DNA of 64,000 nt from Alteromonas gilva. Its GTDB lineage: Bacteria; Pseudomonadota; Gammaproteobacteria; Enterobacterales; Alteromonadaceae. Position numbers and translations under genes: made by a program. Position 1 is the first letter of the stretch; every line of letters begins with the position of its first letter. The notes under the pieces were generated by a model. That model did no database searches. It had not been told where the DNA came from and worked only from the letters and a program-made list of their open reading frames with translations. Positions 19,318 through 28,688 of the stretch are shown here, one piece after another. The stretch lies in contig NZ_JAQQXP010000003.1 of NCBI RefSeq assembly GCF_028595265.1, positions 248,001 to 312,000 of the forward strand. Reading direction: 5' to 3'.

Positions 19318-19478
19318 TCATCTTGCTGGCTGATAAATGCGTGACAGCCGCATAGACAATAAGCATAGTCGTTAGGGTACGTAATTCACTATGGTTGCCG
19401 CGCTGGCGGGGTAAGCGGTGGGTGGTTGTCAGATGGCTCAGCAAAAAGGTATTGAAGCGTTAGTGCTCAATCGCGATA

Positions 19479-19898
19479 TTACATGTTTTGCTGGTGCTGT
19501 TTGATGACCGAGTCGAGCCATTCTCTGGCGTCTTCCCGGCCGTCGAAAAAGGCAACCTCGTGGCCGTCCATTTGATACAAAGCGTTGAACTGATGGCGTG
19601 ATAACTTAGGTGAATTGACGTTTTCGAACACAATGGCTGTGGCGACGCGGCCTAACCTAATCTCTTTTTGTACTTGTTTGCGAAGCAGTGCGAAAGCTTC
19701 GGGCACATACACTGCTTCACCTTCAAAGTTGGCCAGAACTGCCCAGGGCGAACCATACATTGCCTGGATTTGCTGCATCAAACGTGCCTCGGTCAATTGT
19801 AATGATTCGGCGTTCCATGGTCCTTTGCCGCGTAAATGCACAATGCGTCCGTCGACTGAAACCAGTAATGTGCCGTGTTGTTTAAACTTTCTTGCCAT
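19479..19898 (-). CDS. Small STAS/SpoIIAA-like protein downstream of arcB
   Basis: 139 residues. ATG at 19898 (MARKFKQHGTLL) has AAGGGA a few bases upstream, so the 14-residue extension is not used. Strand-helix order with VHLRGKGPWN, GSPWAVLANFEG, a long basic helix, TAIVFENVN, and terminal VAFFDGREDAREWLDSV resembles SpoIIAA/STAS-like folds and the gene at 16315-16737. It converges on arcB. A possible antagonist, scaffold or sensor role next to a kinase is inference only. Confidence 0.6.
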   Translation of the reverse strand: MARKFKQHGTLLVSVDGRIVHLRGKGPWNAESLQLTEARLMQQIQAMYGSPWAVLANFEGEAVYVPEAFALLRKQVQKEIRLGRVATAIVFENVNSPKLSRHQFNALYQMDGHEVAFFDGREDAREWLDSVIKQHQQNM

Positions 19899-20036
19899 AT
19901 GCTTCCCTTGGCGCGCAGCAGACCGCGTTAACTGTTTCAACTGTGCAGCGTAAACCTAAGGTAAGACAGAGTAAACCGTTAGAGGATATAAAGAAAGTGA
20001 TCAGCGCAGTCAAATCAGCGCTGACCACGTTGAACG

Positions 20037-21215
20037 CTAAATCTGCGGGGCAGGGATATGTACCCGACCTTCCATAAGTATACGTGCACTGCGGCTCATT
20101 ACCGCTTTGGTGGCCGTCCATTTGCCATGCATGTGCAGCGCTTCGGCGCCAACACTTAAGGTGCCTGACGGATGGCCAAACACCACACTTTGCCGGTCAA
20201 CCCCGCCGGCCGCCTCATTGACCAGGGTGCCGGGGATCGCGGCAGCGGTGGCAATGGCAACGGCGGCGGTGCCCATCATGGCGTGATGCAGTTTACCCAT
20301 GGACAGGGCTCTTACCAGCATGTCCATGTCATCAATACCAATTGCTTTGCCACTCGATGAGGTATACGCCCGTGGCGGCGCAACAAAGGCTATCTTGGGC
20401 GTATGCTGGCGGGCCGCAGCCTCACTTAACTGCTTGATCAGGCCCATTTTGAGCGCGCCGTAGGCACGTAAAGACTCAAACCGGGCCAGGGCCACGGGAT
20501 CGCTGTTAATGTCGTCCTGTAACTCTGTGCCGGTGTAGCCAATATCGGCGGCGTTGACAAAAATAGTGGGAATACCGGCGTTGATCATAGTGGCCTTAAG
20601 CCGGCCGAACTCGGGTACGTCCAGATCATCCACCAGATTGCCGGTAGGGAACATGTCACCTTCACCGTCGGCCGGATCCATAAACTCGACCTTTACTTCA
20701 GCGGCCGGGAAAGTGACCCCGTCTAAGTCAAAGTTACCGGTTTCCTGTACCACGCCATTGGTAATGGGGACATGCACGTTAATGGCTTTGCCGATATTCA
20801 CCTGCCATATCCGCACAACCACTTCACCGTTGTTAGGGATCCGCAGACTATCCACCAGCCCGTTATTAACGGCAAATGCGCCCACGGCAGCGGTTAAATT
20901 ACCGCAATTGCCGCTGTAGTCTATATAGGGTTTATCGATGGATACCTGGCCAAATAAGTAGTCGACATCGTAGCCGCGACGTTTACTTTTGCTAACGATA
21001 ACCGCTTTACTGGTACTGGATGTCGCACCGCCCATACCATCAGTGTGTTTAGCGTAGGGATCAGGACTGCCAATCACACGCAGCAACATGGCGTCGCGAT
21101 AGGCGCCGGGTTGCTGCGCGGCAAGGGGTAAGTCGGTCAGATTAAAAAAAACGCCTTTACTGGTTCCGCCGCGCATGTAGGTGGCCGGAATTTGAATTTG
21201 TGGTGCAAACGCCAT
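20037..21215 (-). CDS. prpF: 2-methylaconitate cis-trans isomerase PrpF (AcnD accessory)
   Basis: 392 residues. The start ATG 21215 gives MAFAPQIQIPATYMRGGTSKGVFF, the family N-terminus; the longer frame is discarded. PrpF has the diaminopimelate-epimerase-like fold and isomerises the 2-methylaconitate made by AcnD so that the cycle can proceed. The DYSGNCGNLTAAVGAFA segment carries a conserved Cys; PHAKHTDGMGGATSSTSK-like substrate loop is also present (YAKHTDGMGGATSSTSK). Last gene of the prp operon, 62 bp after acnD. Confidence 0.95.
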   Translation of the reverse strand: MAFAPQIQIPATYMRGGTSKGVFFNLTDLPLAAQQPGAYRDAMLLRVIGSPDPYAKHTDGMGGATSSTSKAVIVSKSKRRGYDVDYLFGQVSIDKPYIDYSGNCGNLTAAVGAFAVNNGLVDSLRIPNNGEVVVRIWQVNIGKAINVHVPITNGVVQETGNFDLDGVTFPAAEVKVEFMDPADGEGDMFPTGNLVDDLDVPEFGRLKATMINAGIPTIFVNAADIGYTGTELQDDINSDPVALARFESLRAYGALKMGLIKQLSEAAARQHTPKIAFVAPPRAYTSSSGKAIGIDDMDMLVRALSMGKLHHAMMGTAAVAIATAAAIPGTLVNEAAGGVDRQSVVFGHPSGTLSVGAEALHMHGKWTATKAVMSRSARILMEGRVHIPAPQI

Positions 21216-21277
21216 AATGTTTCTCTGCAAGATGTCAGTTTGATCATCGTGGGGCGCAATGCCCCACATAATGTTGC

Positions 21278-23869
21278 CTAGTGAGCCTCCGCCTCAAGAA
21301 AATCCTGGGCAAAGCGCTGTAATACACCGCCGGCGGCATAAATTGATACTTCTTCGAAGGTATCCAAACGGCAGGTAACCGGCACCTCAAGGGTGTCACC
21401 ATTGGTACGATGAATCACCAGCGTCAGGATATTGCCCGGTGTGTGTTCGCCGACCACGTCATAGGTTTCAGTGCCATCAAGTTCAAGGGTTTTACGGGTG
21501 GTTCCCGCTTGAAACTCTAACGGCAGTACCCCCATACCAATTAAGTTGGTGCGGTGTATACGCTCAAAGCCCTCGGCGACTATCGCTTCGACACCAGCAA
21601 GGCGCACGCCCTTCGCCGCCCAGTCGCGGGACGAACCCTGACCGTAATCGGCTCCGGCAACAATGATCAGCGGTTGTTTACGCTGCATATAGGTTTCTAT
21701 TGCTTCCCACATGCGAGTTGCCTTGCCCTCGGGCTCAATGCGTGCCAGTGAGCCTTGTTTAACCTGACCGTTCTCGACCACCATTTCGTTGTACACTTTC
21801 GGATTAGCCAGCGTGGCGCGCTGTGCTGTGAGATGATCACCGCGGTGCGTGGCATAGGAGTTAAAGTCTTCTTCAGGCACGCCCATTTTGGTCAGGTACT
21901 CTCCGGCTGCACTGCTGGCCATAATGGCATTTGACGGCGACAGGTGATCGGTAGTGATGTTGTCGCCTAATATCGCCAGCGGCCGCATGCCGGTAAGCGT
22001 TCGCTCAGCGGCTAAGGCACCTTCCCAATAGGGTGGGCGCCGAATGTAAGTACTCATTTCACGCCACTTATACAGCGGGTCGATGTGCTCGCCATAGTCC
22101 ACCGACAGATCAAACATGGGTTCATACACTTTATTAAACTGCTCAGGTTTAACCGAAGCTTTGACCACTGCGTCGATTTCTTCATCTGATGGCCAGATAT
22201 CTTTAAGTGTGACCGGCTCGCCATCGGCATCATAGCCAAGAATATCTTTTTCGATATCAAAGCGCACTGTACCGGCAATCGCGTACGCCACGACCAGCGG
22301 TGGTGAAGCTAAAAAGGCTTGTTTAGCATACGGGTGAATGCGGCCATCGAAGTTACGGTTGCCCGACAACACCGCGGTGGCGTAAAGATCGCGGTCGATG
22401 ATTTCCTGTTGTATAGCAGGGTCCAAAGCGCCGCTCATACCATTACAGGTGGTACAGGCAAAGGCCACCACACCAAAGCCTAACTGCTCTAGTTCGGCCA
22501 ATAACTGTGACTCTTCGAGGTAGAGTTTGACAACTTTAGAGCCCGGCGCGAGGGAGGTTTTCACCCAGGGCTTACGCACCAGCCCCTTTTTATTGGCATT
22601 GCGCGCTAACAACCCGGCGGCGATTACGTTGCGCGGGTTACTGGTGTTGGTACAACTGGTAATGGCTGCGATAATCACAGCACCATCGGGCATTAAGTCA
22701 CCGTCTTGCTGCCATTGTCCTGCTATGCCGCGGCTGGCCAGTTCACTGGTGGCAAGTCGGGCATGGGGATTCGAAGGGCCGGCCATATTGCGGGTCACGC
22801 TGGATAAATCAAAGGTCAGTACGCGCTCGTATTCGGCTTTTGTCAGGGTATCAGCCCACAGGCCAGCCTGTTTGGCGTAGGTTTCCACCAGCTCGACCTG
22901 TTCGGCGGTGCGTCCGGTCAGCGTCAGGTAATCGAGGGTTTGTTGATCGATATAAAACATCGCTGCAGTGGCACCATATTCGGGTGTCATATTTGATATC
23001 GTTGCGCGATCGCCGAGGGTTAAATGTGATGCCCCCTCACCATAAAATTCCAGGTAAGCTGATACCACGCGCGCTGCGCGTAAAAACTCGGTCAGCGCCA
23101 GCACAATATCGGTAGCGGTAATGCCTGGCTGTGGCTTACCGGTGAGTTCAACGCCGACAATATGCGGCAGGCGCATGTAGGAGGCCCGGCCCAGCATAAC
23201 GCTTTCAGCTTCAAGACCGCCAACACCAACGGCAATCACGCCCAGCGCATCAACATGCGGGGTGTGGCTGTCGGTACCCACCAGGGTATCGGGAAAGGCG
23301 ACCCCATCTTTGGCATGTATTACCGGCGACATCTTTTCCAGGTTGATCTGGTGCATGATGCCATTACCCGGCGGGATCACATCGACGTTTTTAAAAGCGG
23401 TCTTGGTCCAGTTAATAAAATGGAAACGGTCGTCGTTACGACGGTCTTCAATAGCGCGGTTTTTTTCAAAGGCGTCTGGCTCGAATCCGGCGTGTTCAAC
23501 TGCCAGTGAATGATCGACGATTAACTGCGTTGGTACCACCGGATTCACCTTCGCCGGGTCGCCGCCTTTGGCGGCAATGGCATCGCGCAGTCCCGCTAAG
23601 TCGACCAGGGCGGTTTGGCCTAAGATATCGTGACATACCACCCGCGCCGGATACCAGGGAAAATCTATGTCGCGTTTGCGCTCAATAAGCTGTTTCAGCG
23701 CGTCGGTTAACTGTTCTGGTGGGCAGCGGCGAACCAGGTTTTCAGCGTGCACTCGTGACGTATACGGCAGGGTATCGAAAGCGCCCGCCTGGATATCGTC
23801 AACAGCGGCCCGGGCATCGAAGTAATCTAGCGATGTGCCTGTCAGGTGGGTACGGTACTGGGAATTCAT
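21278..23869 (-). CDS. acnD: Fe/S-dependent 2-methylisocitrate dehydratase AcnD
   Basis: 863 residues, aconitase-A architecture. Fe-S ligands are in AITSCTNTSNPRNV and ACTTCNGMSGALDP; the swivel domain near the C-terminus has ADYGQGSSRDWAAKG. Together with PrpF it replaces PrpD in converting 2-methylcitrate to 2-methylisocitrate. Presence of adjacent prpF separates it from housekeeping AcnA. It is followed by prpF and preceded by prpC (76-bp gap). Confidence 0.96.
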   Translation of the reverse strand: MNSQYRTHLTGTSLDYFDARAAVDDIQAGAFDTLPYTSRVHAENLVRRCPPEQLTDALKQLIERKRDIDFPWYPARVVCHDILGQTALVDLAGLRDAIAAKGGDPAKVNPVVPTQLIVDHSLAVEHAGFEPDAFEKNRAIEDRRNDDRFHFINWTKTAFKNVDVIPPGNGIMHQINLEKMSPVIHAKDGVAFPDTLVGTDSHTPHVDALGVIAVGVGGLEAESVMLGRASYMRLPHIVGVELTGKPQPGITATDIVLALTEFLRAARVVSAYLEFYGEGASHLTLGDRATISNMTPEYGATAAMFYIDQQTLDYLTLTGRTAEQVELVETYAKQAGLWADTLTKAEYERVLTFDLSSVTRNMAGPSNPHARLATSELASRGIAGQWQQDGDLMPDGAVIIAAITSCTNTSNPRNVIAAGLLARNANKKGLVRKPWVKTSLAPGSKVVKLYLEESQLLAELEQLGFGVVAFACTTCNGMSGALDPAIQQEIIDRDLYATAVLSGNRNFDGRIHPYAKQAFLASPPLVVAYAIAGTVRFDIEKDILGYDADGEPVTLKDIWPSDEEIDAVVKASVKPEQFNKVYEPMFDLSVDYGEHIDPLYKWREMSTYIRRPPYWEGALAAERTLTGMRPLAILGDNITTDHLSPSNAIMASSAAGEYLTKMGVPEEDFNSYATHRGDHLTAQRATLANPKVYNEMVVENGQVKQGSLARIEPEGKATRMWEAIETYMQRKQPLIIVAGADYGQGSSRDWAAKGVRLAGVEAIVAEGFERIHRTNLIGMGVLPLEFQAGTTRKTLELDGTETYDVVGEHTPGNILTLVIHRTNGDTLEVPVTCRLDTFEEVSIYAAGGVLQRFAQDFLEAEAH

Positions 23870-23945
23870 TGTGGTCCTCTTAGCATATCAGCATGATGGA
23901 TAGGCTTGTGCCCGCTGCTTCGTGAGTAACAAAGCAGCGAGGCGA

Positions 23946-25070
23946 TTAGTCGCGCTCTGTGATGGGCGGTACCGGGCGTATATCTTCGCCGGTATACTCA
24001 GCCGAGGGCCGGATAATGCGGTTGTCAGCGCGCTGTTCCATAACGTGGGCGGCCCAGCCGGTCAGACGTGACATCACGAAGATAGGCGTAAACAGCTTAG
24101 TGGGTATGCCCATAAAGTGATAAGCCGATGCATGGAAAAAGTCGGCGTTACAAAACAGCTTTTTCTCGCGCCACATCACTTCTTCGCAGCGCACGGAAAC
24201 CGGATATAACACCGTATCGCCCACATCAGCTGCCAGTTTCTCAGACCAGCCTTTAATGATTTCGTTACGCGGATCCGACTCTGAGTATATCGCGTGACCG
24301 AAGCCCATGATCTTCTCTTTGCGTGCCAGTTTACCCAACATTTCTGTTTCGGCATGCTCAGGAGAGGTGAAGCTTTCAATCAGTTCCATGGCTGCTTCGT
24401 TGGCGCCGCCATGCAAAGGGCCACGTAAAGAGCCAATGGCACCGGTGATGCACGAATGCATGTCCGATAATGTTGACGCACAGACACGCGCAGTAAAGGT
24501 TGAGGCGTTAAATTCATGCTCCGCGTACAAAATTAACGACACGTGCATCACCTGTTCATGCAGTGCGCTGGGCTTTTTACCGTGCAGCATATGCAGAAAG
24601 TGCGCGCCGATGGAGTCATCATCGGTATCAACATCGATTTTTACTCCATCGTGGGAAAACCGGTACCAGTAGCAAATGATACTGGGGAAACACGCCAGCA
24701 TGCGGTCGGTAATCTGCTGCTGCTCGCTGAAGTCGTTTTCCATTTCGAGGTTACCCAGCATGGAGCAACCGGTACGCATGACATCCATGGGGTGGGCATC
24801 AGCAGGAATGCGTTCGAGCACATCGGTTAGTGCCTGGGGGAGCTTACGCAGGCTTTTTAGTTTGCTTTTATAGGCGTCCAGCTCCGATTGGTTTGGTAAC
24901 TTGCCTTTTAATATCAGGTACGCGACTTCTTCAAACTGGCAGGTGTTGGCCAGATCTTTGACATCGTAACCACGGTAGGTCAGGCCCGAGCCTGAAACTC
25001 CGACAGTAGATAATGCGGTTTTACCTGCTACCTGACCACGTAAACCAGCACCGCTGAGTACTTTAGCCAT
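23946..25070 (-). CDS. prpC: 2-methylcitrate synthase
   Basis: 374 residues, citrate synthase fold. It condenses propionyl-CoA with oxaloacetate. Signature elements: GPLHGGANEAAMELIESF (active-site His), GFGHAIYSESDPRNEIIKGW (second catalytic His and Asp region) and the C-terminal RIIRPSAEYTG. The short length and operon context support methylcitrate rather than citrate synthase. Lies 80 bp after prpB. Confidence 0.96.
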   Translation of the reverse strand: MAKVLSGAGLRGQVAGKTALSTVGVSGSGLTYRGYDVKDLANTCQFEEVAYLILKGKLPNQSELDAYKSKLKSLRKLPQALTDVLERIPADAHPMDVMRTGCSMLGNLEMENDFSEQQQITDRMLACFPSIICYWYRFSHDGVKIDVDTDDDSIGAHFLHMLHGKKPSALHEQVMHVSLILYAEHEFNASTFTARVCASTLSDMHSCITGAIGSLRGPLHGGANEAAMELIESFTSPEHAETEMLGKLARKEKIMGFGHAIYSESDPRNEIIKGWSEKLAADVGDTVLYPVSVRCEEVMWREKKLFCNADFFHASAYHFMGIPTKLFTPIFVMSRLTGWAAHVMEQRADNRIIRPSAEYTGEDIRPVPPITERD

Positions 25071-25150
25071 CGTTTATCTCCTAATAAAATATGTGTAGGG
25101 TATGTTTTTATTGTGTTGGCTCAGCCATCTGAGCCACTTTCCCGGCTGAG

Positions 25151-26029
25151 CTACTTGTTTTTACCCTCAGCAAACAAGGCATCGAGTTTTTTCTCGTAAT
25201 CGTGATAGCCGAGGTAGTCATAGAGTTCCATACGGGTTTGCATCGTATCCACAACGGCTTTTTGGTCACCGTTTTCAAGTATTGATGTGTAGACCATTTC
25301 AGCCGCCTTGTTCATGGCTCTGAAGGCACTTAGCGGATACAGCACCATGGCCGCGCCCCATTCGCCCAACTGCTGCGTATTCCATAATTCGGTCTGGCCA
25401 AATTCGGTAATGTTGGCCAGAACAGGAACGTCCAGCGCCTGCGCAAAGGCGCGGTAGTGTTGTTCGGTTTGAACCGCTTCTGCGAAAATCCCATCAGCCC
25501 CGGCAGCAACGTAGGCCTTCGCCCGCTCAATGGCACTTTCCAAACCTTCCTGTGCAAAGGCGTCGGTGCGGGCCATGATAAAAAAGTCCGGATCGGTACG
25601 CGCATCAACTGCTGATTTTATGCGGTCGACCATTTCGTCGGTGGACACAATTTCTTTATTGGGGCGGTGGCCACAGCGTTTTTGTGCCACCTGATCTTCC
25701 ATATGCACTGCCGCGGCGCCGGCTTTTTCCATGTCTTTGATGGTTTTGGCAATATTAAAGGCGCCGCCCCAACCCGTATCGATATCGACCAGTAAGGGGA
25801 GATCGCAGGCTGACGTTATACGCTGTACATCAACAATGACATCGTTAAGCGAGGTCATGCCCAAATCGGGCAAACCATAAGAGGCGTTAGCCACGCCGCC
25901 ACCGGAGAGGTAAATGGCTTTGTGGCCAATTTTCTTAGCCATCATCGCGCTATAAGCATTGATGGTGCCTACGATTTGCAACGGTTGATTGTCGGCTAAC
26001 GCCTGACGAAACTTTTTACCTGGGCTCAT
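25151..26029 (-). CDS. prpB: 2-methylisocitrate lyase
   Basis: 292 residues, ICL/PEP mutase superfamily. It splits 2-methylisocitrate into pyruvate and succinate. The active-site motif KRCGH is at residues 117-121, and the metal-binding VDIDTGWGGAFNIAKT at about 81-96. The family C-terminal dimer helix ends in YDYLGYHDYEKKLD. It starts 25 bp after the GntR regulator gene, the first enzyme of the operon. Confidence 0.97.
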   Translation of the reverse strand: MSPGKKFRQALADNQPLQIVGTINAYSAMMAKKIGHKAIYLSGGGVANASYGLPDLGMTSLNDVIVDVQRITSACDLPLLVDIDTGWGGAFNIAKTIKDMEKAGAAAVHMEDQVAQKRCGHRPNKEIVSTDEMVDRIKSAVDARTDPDFFIMARTDAFAQEGLESAIERAKAYVAAGADGIFAEAVQTEQHYRAFAQALDVPVLANITEFGQTELWNTQQLGEWGAAMVLYPLSAFRAMNKAAEMVYTSILENGDQKAVVDTMQTRMELYDYLGYHDYEKKLDALFAEGKNK

Positions 26030-26054
26030 AACTGTTCTCTCGGCTTAGGGTTGG

Positions 26055-26723
26055 TTATTGCAATTTGCTTTCGATATTGTTCTTGGAGTAAAGGATGTGA
26101 CGTCGCATGAGCATTTCGGCCAGTTCTTCGTCGCGGTTGGCGATTGCCTGAGCTATGTGCTTGTGCTCATCAAAGGCTGTGGTGACCCGTGGACCGGCCA
26201 TGCCCAGCTGTACGCGGTACATCCGGATTAAATGATAGATACCGTTGACCAGCACCTCGATAAGATGCTGGTTCTTGCTGCCTAAAATAATCCGGTAATG
26301 AAAATCCAGATCACCGGCTTCCTGATAGTAAGACTCGCCACCTTTGACGGTTTGAAAATGACTGTTCAATAGCGCCTGAAGGGCAGCAATATCGTCATTA
26401 CTCATGTTCTTGGCTGCCAGACGCGCGGCCATGCCTTCCAGGGCCTCGCGCACCTGATAAAGCTGAATAAGGCCTTCCGGTGTCAGTGATACCACGCGCG
26501 CGCCAATGTTGGCTTTACGTTCAACCAGATGACACGCCTCCAGGCGATTTATGGATTCACGAATTACTGCCCGGCTCACCTGATATTTTGTCGACAGTTC
26601 GGTTTCGCTGAGTTTACTCCCGGCCGCAATTGTGCCCTCAACGATATCGCTGCGTAGCTGCAGGAATGTCTTGTCTGCACTGGTAACTGCCAGTTCTGTA
26701 AAGGCTGCAATAGTCACTATCAT
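26055..26723 (-). CDS. GntR/FadR-type transcriptional regulator of the prp operon
   Basis: 222 residues. N-terminal winged helix (about 15-80: LRSDIVEGTIAAGSKLSETEL, SRAVIRESINRLEACHLVERK) and a C-terminal FCD ligand-binding domain with RxxLE-type helices (YQVREALEGMAARLAA) and the metal/ligand histidines in DLDFHYRIILGS and FDEHKHIAQAI. As first gene of the methylcitrate operon with two TGTCGACA sites around its promoter, it is very likely the autoregulated repressor responding to a methylcitrate-cycle intermediate; the ligand is inferred. Confidence 0.92.
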   Translation of the reverse strand: MIVTIAAFTELAVTSADKTFLQLRSDIVEGTIAAGSKLSETELSTKYQVSRAVIRESINRLEACHLVERKANIGARVVSLTPEGLIQLYQVREALEGMAARLAAKNMSNDDIAALQALLNSHFQTVKGGESYYQEAGDLDFHYRIILGSKNQHLIEVLVNGIYHLIRMYRVQLGMAGPRVTTAFDEHKHIAQAIANRDEELAEMLMRRHILYSKNNIESKLQ

Positions 26724-26743
26724 CGACTCACTTGTAGTGGTAA

Positions 26744-26751
26744 TGTCGACA
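26744..26751. promoter_or_regulatory. GntR operator O1 (TGTCGACA)
   Basis: Perfect 8-bp palindrome at the downstream edge of the predicted -10 element, ideally placed to block transcription initiation of the prp operon. Confidence 0.75.
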
Positions 26752-26779
26752 ATGTAGGCATTTTTATTGAGATTGTCAA
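26751..26779 (-). promoter_or_regulatory. Predicted sigma-70 promoter of the prp operon
   Basis: On the minus strand TTGACA (26779-26774) is separated by 17 bases from TACATT (26756-26751), 28 bp upstream of the regulator ATG. Perfect -35, ideal spacing, reasonable -10. Confidence 0.75.
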
Positions 26780-26795
26780 CGTCAGGAAGCGTGTA

Positions 26796-26805
26796 TTGTC
26801 GACAA
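26796..26805. promoter_or_regulatory. GntR operator O2 (TTGTCGACAA)
   Basis: Perfect 10-bp palindrome upstream of the -35, centred 53 bp from O1, i.e. about five helical turns, permitting loop or cooperative binding. From here to 27069 no gene or further signal is apparent. Confidence 0.75.
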
Positions 26806-27069
26806 CTCTGGGGTGGGTGAATTTTACCGTGCAGCGCATCGCGGGTTCTGAAACCGCGCGCAGCGTAGTCTGCGCGCCATATGGCACGCTACTCAGTGTA
26901 GCCAAAGACGGAACGCCTGGCAGAGATATGCCACCAAAGTATTAGATAGCCAGGTGGTAACAAGACATCCGCTGCCGGGGCTGGCACGCAGGCCCTGTGT
27001 TGACAGCGCCTGTTAAGACAAGTGTGTTGTTATGCGCGAGCAAATTACACGTTTAAAAGGTGACCGCTG

Positions 27070-27660
27070 CTAATAAATTTCAAAGGCGCGTACGACTTTG
27101 GCGACGCCATCGACGTGACGGGCAATATCCACTGCGGCGGTGGCTTCCTGGTTTGTTACCAGGCCCATTAAAAACACTTCGGAATCTTCAACGATAATGG
27201 TGATCTGCGATCCAGGTACGTTGTCAGAGGCAAGTATTTTGGTGCGAATTTTAGTCGCCAGCCATTTATCATGCAGCACACTGGTTGCGGGGATTGGTTT
27301 ACCCACACGAATCTGATTGTGGATTTTGCGAATATAATCCACGCTGTTAACCAATGATTCTGCTTGCTGAATGGTTGTCTGGTCTGGTGCTTGCCCCGTT
27401 AACAGCGCCACGCGGTTATACAGAGTAATCTCAATATTGCTATTGGCACTTATTTTTTCGTCCTGGCTAATCAGGCCAGCCGCTTTGCGCCGCGCATTAA
27501 AATCATCTAACTGGGTACCGGCCGTGCGCCTATCATTAGACACCGATACTGCAGTCGCGCCCACCGCACCTACGGCCACCACAGCGCAGCCTGACAGGCC
27601 ATTGAGCAATGCCAGGGTTAGGAGGGCAACAATACTACGTTTAATGTACTTAATAGACAT
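27070..27660 (-). CDS. dolP: BON-domain outer-membrane lipoprotein DolP
   Basis: 196 residues. ATG 27660 gives a signal with lipobox LSGC (NGLSGCAVVAVG), so an outer-membrane lipoprotein is expected. Two BON domains follow: about 50-115 (SNIEITLYNRVALLTGQAP) and about 125-190 (KIRTKILASDNVPGSQITII, VFLMGLVTNQEA). DolP (YraP) supports outer-membrane integrity and regulation of wall amidases. The start overlaps the end of diaA by 11 bp, consistent with coupling. Confidence 0.93.
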   Translation of the reverse strand: MSIKYIKRSIVALLTLALLNGLSGCAVVAVGAVGATAVSVSNDRRTAGTQLDDFNARRKAAGLISQDEKISANSNIEITLYNRVALLTGQAPDQTTIQQAESLVNSVDYIRKIHNQIRVGKPIPATSVLHDKWLATKIRTKILASDNVPGSQITIIVEDSEVFLMGLVTNQEATAAVDIARHVDGVAKVVRAFEIY

Positions 27661-28249
27661 CAGGGTCGTGGGCCGGAAATAAGCTATCATCAATACACTC
27701 ACATAAACTGTGGATAACCAGTAAATGCACTTCCTGTATACGCGCCGTGCGGCTTGAAGGCACGCGTATTTCTACATCATGTTCACTCAGGAAACCCGCC
27801 ATTTCGCCGCCGTCATGGCCGGTAAGAGCCACAATCGTCATATCTCTGGAGAGCGCTGCTTCCATTGCGTTAATAACGTTGCGCGAGTTTCCGCTGGTGG
27901 AAATGGCCAGCAACACATCACCGGGTTGGCCAAGTGCCCGGACTTGTTTAGAAAACACCTCGTCATAATGATAATCGTTGGCAATCGACGTTAATGTGGA
28001 CGTATCTGTGGTAATGGCAATGGCCGGTAAGCTCGGTCGGTCACGTTCAAAACGGTTGAGCATTTCTGACGAGAAATGCTGTGCATCGCCGGCGGAGCCG
28101 CCGTTGCCGCAGCTGAGTATCTTATTACCTCTGATCAGCGCTTCCACCATCATGCTGGCCGCTTTATCAATTGCCGGTGGCAACATTTCTGAGGCGGCAA
28201 TTTTGGTCTGAATACTTTCGGTAAAATGTGCTTTTATATTTTCTATCAT
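27650..28249 (-). CDS. diaA: SIS-domain DnaA initiator-associating protein DiaA
   Basis: 199 residues, one SIS domain with CGNGGSAGDAQHFSSEM and LLAISTSGNSRNVINAM. The same fold is shared with phosphoheptose isomerase GmhA, and sequence alone does not fully separate them; the lpoA-yraN-diaA-dolP order argues for DiaA, which tetramerises and binds DnaA to help initiation at oriC. Overlaps dolP and lies 88 bp after yraN. Confidence 0.88.
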   Translation of the reverse strand: MIENIKAHFTESIQTKIAASEMLPPAIDKAASMMVEALIRGNKILSCGNGGSAGDAQHFSSEMLNRFERDRPSLPAIAITTDTSTLTSIANDYHYDEVFSKQVRALGQPGDVLLAISTSGNSRNVINAMEAALSRDMTIVALTGHDGGEMAGFLSEHDVEIRVPSSRTARIQEVHLLVIHSLCECIDDSLFPAHDPDVY

Positions 28250-28337
28250 TAACGTTGTGTCAATCTTATCTGTGCAGGGTGTGACAGCGAAAGATACGCT
28301 GATGCTTTTAGTGCGCTACAGTAGCAAAATGGGGGTG

Positions 28338-28682
28338 TCACACGCCAATGTTTTTTATCCATTCGATACGATTATCGTCAATTACAACGGCATCAAGGCG
28401 CATTGGGGCCATCGTTGGATTAATTTTGTGCTCTTTCAGATAGCGTTCTAACGCATGGCCCATGCGACGTATTTTGGCGGCATTGATCGTTTCTGCAGCG
28501 ACGCCATGACTATCGCTACGTCGGTATTTTACTTCGACACAAACCCAGGTGTTATGTTCCCGCATAATGAGATCAATCTCACAACCTCGATAGCTAATGT
28601 TTCTGGCCTCAAAGCGCAGGCCGGCGTTACGTAAAAACTGTTCAGCGCGACGTTCCTGAGATGTCCCTATCCAGCGCGCCAC
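28338..28682 (-). CDS. yraN: YraN/UPF0102 endonuclease-fold protein
   Basis: 114 residues with the PD-(D/E)XK-like core: RGCEIDLIMREHNTWVCVEVKYR, where ExD...ExK gives the acidic and lysine residues. The role is unknown; a DNA-repair or resolvase function has been proposed for this family. GTG start at 28682, only 6 bp after the lpoA stop, so it is translationally linked to lpoA. Confidence 0.93.
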   Translation of the reverse strand: MARWIGTSQERRAEQFLRNAGLRFEARNISYRGCEIDLIMREHNTWVCVEVKYRRSDSHGVAAETINAAKIRRMGHALERYLKEHKINPTMAPMRLDAVVIDDNRIEWIKNIGV

Positions 28683-28688
28683 GAGCGC

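Noticed and set aside
19319..19478. Possible terminator or small RNA after arcB
   Set aside because: No stable stem with T-run found on either strand.
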